Shown: piece by piece, positions 13,052 to 17,886 of the stretch
Numbering within the stretch: the first letter of the stretch is position 1
How the letters are laid out: each line of letters starts with the position of its first letter
Assembly (NCBI GenBank): GCA_023393155.1
Contig: JAEWML010000142.1
Location: forward strand, 1 to 17,886
Length of the DNA: 17,886 nucleotides
Source of the DNA: Bacillota bacterium
Lineage (GTDB): Bacteria > Bacillota > Clostridia > Oscillospirales > Oscillospiraceae
Reading direction: 5' to 3'
The notes under the pieces: model-generated
What the model saw: the letters and a program-made list of their open reading frames with translations, nothing else
Databases searched by the model: none
Told to the model about the DNA's origin: nothing
Program-made: the position numbers and the translations under genes

Positions 13052-13909
13052 GTGAGCGATACGGCTGTTTTAAACAATCCCACGAAAGAAGCCCTCTCCC
13101 AAACTCTTCTGACGGAGCGGGAGCTGGAGGCCCTGCCCACCGACGAGCTGATGAGCCTTTATAAGCAAACCGGAGAAGAAGCGTATAAGTGGCCGCTGGT
13201 GCTGCGGTACGAGGGGCTGATTAAGAGCATCGCCCTGCAAATCTGCGGCGTATACAACGGCTTTGCCCAAGTGGACGACATTGTAAACGAGGGCATTCTC
13301 ACATTGATGAGCTCCGTGGATAAGTTTGACCCCGAAAAGGGCGCGAGATTTGAAACCTATGTTCCCAAGCGCATCCGGGGCATGATTATCGACCTTGCCC
13401 GCCAGCAGGACTGGCTGCCCCGCAGCGTGCGCCGCCGCGCCCGGGAGATTGATCAGGCGGTGAGCAGCCTGAATAACCACCTGGGCCGCTTTCCCACCGA
13501 CGAGGAAATTGCCGGGCATATGGGACTGAGCGTGGAGAAGTACCGGGAAGACGCCGCCGCAGCCGCCCTTTGCAACATTGTTTCGCTGGAGGCGCTGTTT
13601 GAACGCCGCAGCGAGGGGGACACGGGTGTTTCCATTCCGGCGACGGAGGACCTTTCGCCGGAGGACAGCGTGCAGCAAAAAGAGCTGCGGGAGCTTCTGG
13701 GCGACGGAATCCGGGCGCTACGAAAAAACGAGCAAATGGTGTTGTCCCTGTATTACGAGCGGGGGCTGAATATGCGGAATATCGCGCAGGCCATGGACAT
13801 CAGCGAGCCGCGCGTGTCGCAGATTCACAGCCGGGCCATTCAAAAATTACGCGTGTATCTGGGCCCCTATATGGGACAAAAGCCGGAGCGCGGCGAGAAA
13901 AGAGAGTGA
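13052..13909 (+). CDS. sigD: Flagellar sigma factor, sigma-28 (FliA/SigD)
   Basis: This 285-residue sigma-70-family protein is the FliA/SigD/WhiG type that directs RNA polymerase to late flagellar and chemotaxis genes. Region 2 (about residues 48-120) includes VDDIVNEGILTLMSSVDKFDPEKGARFETYVPKRIRGMIIDLAR, with the typical RIRGAMID-like phrase that marks sigma-28. Region 3 covers about 125-190, with RSVRRRAREI and a LGRFPTDEEIAGHMGLS segment. Region 4 (about 222-270) ends in the DNA-binding helix-turn-helix NIAQAMDISEPRVSQIHSRAIQKL. The GTG at 13052 has a very strong ribosome site, suggesting good translation. Location at the end of the export genes is as in Bacillus, where distance from the operon promoter limits its level. 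The anti-sigma factor FlgM is not in the window. Confidence 0.94.
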   Translation: MSDTAVLNNPTKEALSQTLLTERELEALPTDELMSLYKQTGEEAYKWPLVLRYEGLIKSIALQICGVYNGFAQVDDIVNEGILTLMSSVDKFDPEKGARFETYVPKRIRGMIIDLARQQDWLPRSVRRRAREIDQAVSSLNNHLGRFPTDEEIAGHMGLSVEKYREDAAAAALCNIVSLEALFERRSEGDTGVSIPATEDLSPEDSVQQKELRELLGDGIRALRKNEQMVLSLYYERGLNMRNIAQAMDISEPRVSQIHSRAIQKLRVYLGPYMGQKPERGEKRE

Positions 13910-13913
13910 TAAA

Positions 13914-14663
13914 ATGTTCAAGGGCTTTTACAACCTGACCTCCGCCATGCTGTCTCAGGGCAAGCGGCTGGACGTGATTTCCAACAACATGGCAAACGTC
14001 GCCACCTCCGGATATAAGGCGGACACTTACACCGACACCACCTTCCGGGAATACGTGGTCAGCCGGGTGGGGAACAAGGACAAGAGCAACCCTGCTGAAA
14101 TTGGACCTGCCAGCTATATTCTGGCCCCCAGCCGGCTTTACACGGACTATACCCAGGGCGCGCTGGAGGAGACGGGGATGCCCCTGGACTTTGCCCTTCA
14201 GGGAGACGGCTTTTTCGCCGTCCACGCCGGGGACGAGACGGTTTATACCCGCTCCGGCAATTTCGCGCTGGATGAGGAGGGCTATCTGTGCCTTTCGGAC
14301 GGAAGCCGGGTTTTGGACCCCAACGGAGAGGAAATCCTTCTGGGGACCGACAAAATTACGGGGGACGCCTCCGGCGGAATCTACACGGAGGAGGGCCTGC
14401 TTGTGGCGCAATTGGGCGTTTTCTCCTTTGAAGACAACGGCGCGCTTGCACGCAATGCCCAAGGCTATTTCACCGGCGGCGGCGCCGAGGCGGCGGCGGG
14501 GACGTCGGTTTTGTGGAAGACGCAGGAGCGGGCCAACGTGGACCTCATCCAGCAGATGACCGGCATGATGACCGCCCAGCGCGCGTTTCAAAGCGCGGCG
14601 GAGGTAAGCCGGATGTACGACCAGCTAATGACCAAGGCGGCCACCAATTTGGGTAACGTTTAA
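13914..14663 (+). CDS. flgF: Flagellar basal-body rod protein, FlgF/FlhO type
   Basis: This 249-residue protein is an axial rod component of the FlgF/FlgG family, equivalent in position to FlhO of Bacillus. It begins with the rod D0 helix and signature NNMANVATSGYKAD (about residues 24-37). It contains LQGDGFFAV and the YTRSGNF segment, and ends with the conserved C-terminal helix (NVDLIQQMTGMMTAQRAFQS). It is exported without a cleaved signal peptide. The start ATG lies 4 bases after the sigma factor stop; the ribosome site is weak (AGAGAG), so coupling is likely. It could equally be annotated flgG1; the two adjacent rod genes differ clearly from each other. Confidence 0.88.
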   Translation: MFKGFYNLTSAMLSQGKRLDVISNNMANVATSGYKADTYTDTTFREYVVSRVGNKDKSNPAEIGPASYILAPSRLYTDYTQGALEETGMPLDFALQGDGFFAVHAGDETVYTRSGNFALDEEGYLCLSDGSRVLDPNGEEILLGTDKITGDASGGIYTEEGLLVAQLGVFSFEDNGALARNAQGYFTGGGAEAAAGTSVLWKTQERANVDLIQQMTGMMTAQRAFQSAAEVSRMYDQLMTKAATNLGNV

Positions 14664-14680
14664 AAGGGCGGTGAGCGGAT

Positions 14681-15445
14681 TTGAACAGTTCTTTCTATAC
14701 CGCCGCGGTGGGCGCGGCACAGCAGCAGCAGCGGATGAACGTGCAGGCGAACAACATCGCCAACGTGAATACATACGGGTTTAAGGCCCAAAAGCCCAGC
14801 TTTTCCTCGCTGATGTACGGCAACGTGGCCGGGGCGGAGGGGGCGGAGCTTCCCTATGGCTCGGGCGCGAGGATGTCCATGGCGGGAACGGACTTTGCAG
14901 ACGGCGCGCTGGCCGAAACTGGGCAGAAGCAGGATTACGCCATCATCGGCGACGGGTTTTTCGGGCTTTACGACCCCGCAAGCGGGGAAGTGTCCTATAC
15001 GCGGGACGGGTCCTTTACCCTTTCTGAGTTTCAGCGCCAGAAGCTCTCGGCGGACGGTGAGCAGGAGTTGGACGAGGAAGGCCGCCCCGTGCTGGAAACC
15101 GCGTTTATGCTCTCCGACGGGATGGGCCGGTTTGTCTTAAACGACAAGGGCGCAGTGACAGAGGTGACGGATGGGGAGGCTAAGCAGCCGGTGGGCGTGT
15201 TTGACTTTGTGAATACCGACGGGATGCTCCGCATGGGGGACAACCGCTATATCCCGGTGGAGAAAAACGGCCAGGTCCGCTTCGGCACCGGCACGGTCCG
15301 TCAGGGCGTGCTGGAGGCCTCCAACGCCGATTTAGCGGAACAAATGACAAAAGTGATTGAAGCGCAGCGCAGTTTCAGTTATAATCTAAGAATGGTCACC
15401 GTTTCGGATGAAATTGAGACTACGGTGAACAACCTCAGGTCCTAA
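14681..15445 (+). CDS. flgG: Flagellar basal-body rod protein, FlgG/FlhP type
   Basis: This 254-residue protein belongs to the same rod family and follows the first by 17 bases, as FlhP follows FlhO in Bacillus. Features are the N-terminal NNIANVNTYGFKAQ (about residues 24-37), IIGDGFFGL, YTRDGSFTLSEFQ, and the C-terminal helix with LEASNADLAEQMTKVIEAQR and the ending VTVSDEIETTVNNLRS. The start appears to be TTG at 14681, since the sequence MNSSFYTAAVGA aligns with the family start and a ribosome site (GGGCGGTGAG) lies just upstream; no ATG is available at the right place. Gram-positive organisms lack L and P rings, so this protein would form the distal rod next to the hook. Confidence 0.88.
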   Translation: MNSSFYTAAVGAAQQQQRMNVQANNIANVNTYGFKAQKPSFSSLMYGNVAGAEGAELPYGSGARMSMAGTDFADGALAETGQKQDYAIIGDGFFGLYDPASGEVSYTRDGSFTLSEFQRQKLSADGEQELDEEGRPVLETAFMLSDGMGRFVLNDKGAVTEVTDGEAKQPVGVFDFVNTDGMLRMGDNRYIPVEKNGQVRFGTGTVRQGVLEASNADLAEQMTKVIEAQRSFSYNLRMVTVSDEIETTVNNLRS

Positions 15446-15449
15446 GGGT

Positions 15450-15462
15450 GCGCCTCCGGCGC
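15450..15462 (+). promoter_or_regulatory. Short hairpin between flgG and cheC
   Basis: GCGCC (15450-15454) and GGCGC (15458-15462) form a 5-bp stem with a TCC loop, directly after the flgG stop and just before the cheC ribosome site (AAAGGGAAG). No U-run follows. Small, and only of interest as another example of the gap hairpins. Confidence 0.25.
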
Positions 15463-15477
15463 GGAAAGGGAAGTCGC

Positions 15478-16104
15478 ATGGAGATTAAAAGTTATGAGGA
15501 TTTGAACGGGCTGGAGATTGACACGCTCAAGGAGATCGGGAGCATCGGTACGGGAAACGCCGCCACGGCGCTCTCCCAGATGATTGGCAAGGAGGTCCGC
15601 ATCACGTTGCCGGAGGTGCGGATCATGGGCTATAACGAGGCCATTGAGTGGATTGGCGGGCCCGAGGCCATCACCGCCGGGGTTTTGAGCCAGCTTGGCG
15701 GCGAAATCAACGGAATCATGCTCTCCGTGCAGCAGATGGATTTCATCAATCTGGTTCTGTCCAATGTGCTGGGACAGGGTGTGTCGGACTTCAATATGCT
15801 GCGGGAAATGGAGATATCCACGCTGGTGGAGGTGGGTAACATCATGATTTCCACGTTTATCAACGCCCTCAGCGGCCTTGCCGACATCTCCATCCGGCTG
15901 ACGGTTCCCGCTTTCGCGGTGGATATGCAGGGCGCGATTCTCACGGTGCCCATGGCGGCCTACGGCGGCCAGTCGGACTATATCATGACCATCGGCGGCA
16001 ACTTTGTGTGCGACGGGAAGCAGGTTCCCTGTCGGCTGCTGCTTTCGCCGGATATCCGGTCTTTGAATTTCCTCCTGCGAAAGTTGGGCGTAATGGATGA
16101 ATGA
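15478..16104 (+). CDS. cheC: Chemotaxis protein CheC (CheY-P phosphatase, CheD partner)
   Basis: CheC removes phosphate from CheY-P and binds CheD in the adaptation circuit of Bacillota. The 208-residue product has the two-fold CheC fold. The family signature is D/S-x3-E-x2-N-x22-P. The second copy is intact (Ser114, Glu118, Asn121, Pro144). The first has Asp15, Glu19 and Pro45 at exact spacing but Ser22 in place of Asn, so this site is probably impaired. The rest of that segment, IGTGNAATALS, is typical. The ATG at 15478 is chosen because AAAGGGAAG lies just upstream; a GTG at 15448 would fall in the gap hairpin. The end overlaps cheD by 8 bases, consistent with coupled synthesis of the CheC-CheD pair. 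Confidence 0.94.
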   Translation: MEIKSYEDLNGLEIDTLKEIGSIGTGNAATALSQMIGKEVRITLPEVRIMGYNEAIEWIGGPEAITAGVLSQLGGEINGIMLSVQQMDFINLVLSNVLGQGVSDFNMLREMEISTLVEVGNIMISTFINALSGLADISIRLTVPAFAVDMQGAILTVPMAAYGGQSDYIMTIGGNFVCDGKQVPCRLLLSPDIRSLNFLLRKLGVMDE

Positions 16105-16576
16105 CAAGCTGATTGTCGGCATTGCCGACATGAAACTGACGCAGGACGGTGAAAAGCTTATTACCTATGCGCTGGGCTCCTGCATCGGAATCTGCCTGTA
16201 CGAGCCGAATCGCCGTCTGGCGGCGCTGATTCACATTATGCTGCCGCTGAACATGGAAACCGGGCGGAAAAACACCTTTAAATATGCCGATACCGGTATT
16301 CGTGCCACACTGCGGGAGATGGAGATGAAGGGCGCCAGCCGCGCGGCCATTACGGCGAAAATTGCAGGCGGAGCCCGCATGTTTGAGGTTTCCGGCGGCA
16401 GCCTCGGCAACATCGGCCAGCGTAACGGGGAAAGCGTCCGTCAGATTCTGAAGATGGAAAAGATCCGGCTGGCCTGGGAGGATGTGGGCGGCACCGTCGC
16501 CCGCACCATGGAGTTTGACGGCGCCACGGGAAACGGAATTATCCGGTCCTATGGATATCCCGAAATTAAATTCTGA
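16097..16576 (+). CDS. cheD: Chemoreceptor glutamine deamidase CheD
   Basis: CheD deamidates glutamines of chemoreceptors and is regulated by binding CheC. The 159-residue product has the complete active site: Cys29 in LGSCIGICLY, His46 in ALIHIMLP, and Thr23, at the same mutual spacing as Cys27/His44/Thr21 of Thermotoga maritima CheD. The KIAGGARMF, NIGQRN and GGTVARTM segments are also family features. The gene overlaps cheC by 8 bases, so both partners would be made together. It is a separate cytoplasmic enzyme without membrane segments. The 123-base gap that follows contains a small hairpin (TGGGG 16589-16593 with CCCCA 16599-16603) and a promoter candidate. Confidence 0.96.
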   Translation: MNDKLIVGIADMKLTQDGEKLITYALGSCIGICLYEPNRRLAALIHIMLPLNMETGRKNTFKYADTGIRATLREMEMKGASRAAITAKIAGGARMFEVSGGSLGNIGQRNGESVRQILKMEKIRLAWEDVGGTVARTMEFDGATGNGIIRSYGYPEIKF

Positions 16577-16605
16577 GCCGGTGGCTTATGGGGGGATTCC
16601 CCAAT

Positions 16606-16632
16606 TAAATAAACAGTGTGCTGCGCCGGGAA
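16606..16632 (+). promoter_or_regulatory. Candidate sigma-28 promoter before cheV
   Basis: TAAA (16606-16609) is followed after exactly 15 bases by GCCGGGAA (16625-16632). The sigma-28 consensus is TAAA-N15-GCCGATAA, so the -35 part, the spacing and 6 of 8 bases of the -10 part agree. It lies about 68 bases before the cheV start in the only AT-rich part of that gap, just behind a small hairpin. If real, it would place cheV and the EAL gene under control of the sigma factor encoded upstream. Similar matches can occur by chance. Confidence 0.35.
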
Positions 16633-16699
16633 CCGACACGCCCGCGGAGAGACGGAAGTCCTCCGGTAAATGGGCGGGCACCGTGAAAGGAATGACATT

Positions 16700-17632
16700 A
16701 TGGGACAGAGCAATAGCAACATTTTGCTGGAAACGGGAACCAATGAAATTGAAATTATGGAGTTCACCGTCAATGACAATCTCTTCGGCATTAACGTGGC
16801 AAAGGTCCGGGAGATTATGCTGTCCGCGCCGGTGAAGTCCATGCCGCATGTTCACCCGGCGGTGGAGGGCATTTTCAAGCCGAGGGATCAGGTGATTACG
16901 GTCATTAACCTGCCGAGATTCCTGGTGGACACGGACGTGGAGAAGCAGACCAAGGATTTGTTTATCGTCACGAATTTCAACATGATGTACGTTGCTTTCC
17001 GGGTCCACAGCGTGGTGGGCATCAGCCGCATTTCCTGGCGGGACATTCAAAAGCCGGATAAGACCATCTCCGGCGGTGCGGACGGCGTGGCCACCGGCAT
17101 CGCCCAGTGCGGAGACGATTTGGTGACGATTTTGGACTTTGAGAAGATTGTGGCGGAGATTGCCCCGGAAACCTCCATTCAGATCGACGAAATTGACCGA
17201 ATGGGACCCCGGACCCGCAGCGACCAGCCCATTTATCTTGCGGAGGATTCCCTCCTTCTGAGCCAGATGATTCGGGAGTCGCTGGGCAAGGCGGGCTATA
17301 CCAACCTGCATACCTATCCCAACGGACAGGAGCTGTGGGACGAGCTGATACAGATGAAGGCACGGGGAACCGCACCGGGAGAGGTGGCCATGGTCATCAC
17401 CGATATTGAAATGCCCCAGATGGACGGGCATCACCTGACAAAGCTTATTAAGAGCGACCAGATTTTGCGGAAAATTCCCGTGGTTTTGTTCTCCTCCCTG
17501 ATTTCCGAGGAAATGAGGATTAAGGGCAAGCAGGTGGGCGCGGACGAGCAGCTTTCCAAGCCCGAAATCCGACATCTGGTATCCGTCATGGACCAGCTTT
17601 TAAGCAAGGCGGTCCCGACGGAAAAAGCATGA
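16700..17632 (+). CDS. cheV: Chemotaxis coupling protein CheV (CheW domain plus receiver)
   Basis: CheV couples chemoreceptors to CheA and adjusts signalling when phosphorylated. The 310-residue product has an N-terminal CheW-like domain (about residues 15-165) with EFTVNDNLFGINVAKVREIM, and a C-terminal receiver domain (about 177-303). The receiver has the acidic pair Glu182/Asp183, the phosphorylation site Asp235 in VITDIEMP, Ser265/Ser266, and Lys287 in SKPE, so it should be phosphorylatable. I use ATG 16700 because GAAAGGA lies 8 bases upstream and the CheV-typical start (ILLETGTNEIEIMEF) follows; an in-frame ATG at 16670 has no such support. The gene closes the CheC-CheD-CheV adaptation group. 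Confidence 0.95.
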   Translation: MGQSNSNILLETGTNEIEIMEFTVNDNLFGINVAKVREIMLSAPVKSMPHVHPAVEGIFKPRDQVITVINLPRFLVDTDVEKQTKDLFIVTNFNMMYVAFRVHSVVGISRISWRDIQKPDKTISGGADGVATGIAQCGDDLVTILDFEKIVAEIAPETSIQIDEIDRMGPRTRSDQPIYLAEDSLLLSQMIRESLGKAGYTNLHTYPNGQELWDELIQMKARGTAPGEVAMVITDIEMPQMDGHHLTKLIKSDQILRKIPVVLFSSLISEEMRIKGKQVGADEQLSKPEIRHLVSVMDQLLSKAVPTEKA

Positions 17633-17647
17633 AAGCGATGAGTGTGA

Positions 17648-17886
17648 ATGAGAAAGGACCGAAATAAGAACAAGTATATCGTCCGCCAGCCCATCCGAAA
17701 CGCCCAGAAGCAGACCATCGGCTATGAAATTTTGTATCACGGAGAGAATCAGGCCTTTGGCGGACTGATGAACGACAAGGAATTTGCCGCCGCGGATACG
17801 GTGTATAACTTTCTGATTCAGAACACCGACAAAATTTTAAAGGGCTCGTTTTACTTCATGACCTTCACGGCGACGCTGCTGCTGAA
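17648..17886 (+). CDS. N-terminal part of an EAL/YuxH-like signalling protein (partial)
   Basis: The frame starting at ATG 17648 stays open to the window end (79 codons visible). An in-frame stop at 17645 rules out an upstream start. The N-terminus, YIVRQPIRNAQKQTIGYEILYH, matches the start of EAL-type domains of the YuxH/HDOD class, where the phrase GYE-[IL]-L-Y replaces the EAL loop. The later part FAAADTVYNFLIQN and GSFYFMTFTATLLL fits the following EAL strands and helices. Such proteins either cleave or only bind cyclic di-GMP, or have lost both activities; the deciding residues lie beyond the window. It follows cheV by 15 bases and is probably co-transcribed, which would tie cyclic di-GMP signalling to motility. 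Confidence 0.7.
   Translation, partial: MRKDRNKNKYIVRQPIRNAQKQTIGYEILYHGENQAFGGLMNDKEFAAADTVYNFLIQNTDKILKGSFYFMTFTATLLL

Noticed and set aside
16670..16699. Upstream ATG for cheV
   Set aside because: It has no ribosome site, and the added residues are not typical of CheV; ATG 16700 has both.

Overview
The window is one continuous stretch of a flagellar and chemotaxis operon. All 21 genes I support lie on the + strand, with gaps of at most about 160 bases or short overlaps, and no U-tract terminator is visible. The gene set (FliY-type switch phosphatase, SwrD/FlbD, the TIGR02530-type flagellar operon protein, CheC, CheD, CheV, two FlhO/FlhP-like rod proteins, a sigma-28 gene inside the operon, no FlgH/FlgI ring genes) points to a Bacillota organism. 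The GC-rich sequence, strong Shine-Dalgarno sites and GTG/TTG starts suggest a motile, GC-rich member of the Clostridia, perhaps an Oscillospiraceae relative. That last placement is inference; no taxonomic marker is present.

Layout: (1) hook module, 1-2293: the last codons of a probable fliK, then flgD, the TIGR02530 flagellar operon gene and flgE. (2) Stator module, 2391-4474: flbD/swrD, motA, motB. (3) Switch module, 4536-7543: fliM, fliY, cheY. (4) Export apparatus, 7547-12989: fliO, fliP, fliQ, fliR, flhB, flhA. (5) Regulation and rod, 13052-15445: sigma-28 (fliA/sigD), then an flgF-like (flhO) and an flgG-like (flhP) gene. (6) Signal termination and adaptation, 15478-17632: cheC, cheD, cheV. 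(7) The start of an EAL/YuxH-like gene that runs off the window end.

Together these genes encode the export gate, rod, hook and hook cap, the stator, and a CheY-controlled switch with its phosphatases. The kinase CheA, CheW, CheB and CheR are not in this window. fliL, flhF and flhG, which often sit in such operons between motB and fliM or between flhA and sigD, are absent from those slots.

The most unusual feature is FliY. Between its CheC-like phosphatase domain and its C-terminal FliN-like domain it carries five tandem copies of the short LSQxEIxxLM motif, which resembles the CheY-P binding peptide at the N-terminus of FliM. Copies 2-5 are spaced by exactly 27 residues, and their DNA is a near-identical 81-bp tandem repeat. 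Both FliY phosphatase signatures are intact, while the separate CheC has lost the Asn of its first signature (Ser22). This suggests a switch in which CheY-P capture and dephosphorylation are concentrated on FliY. A second pattern is the presence of short GC-rich hairpins without U-tracts at many cistron junctions, the strongest being a perfect 12-bp stem with a GAAA loop between flgE and flbD.
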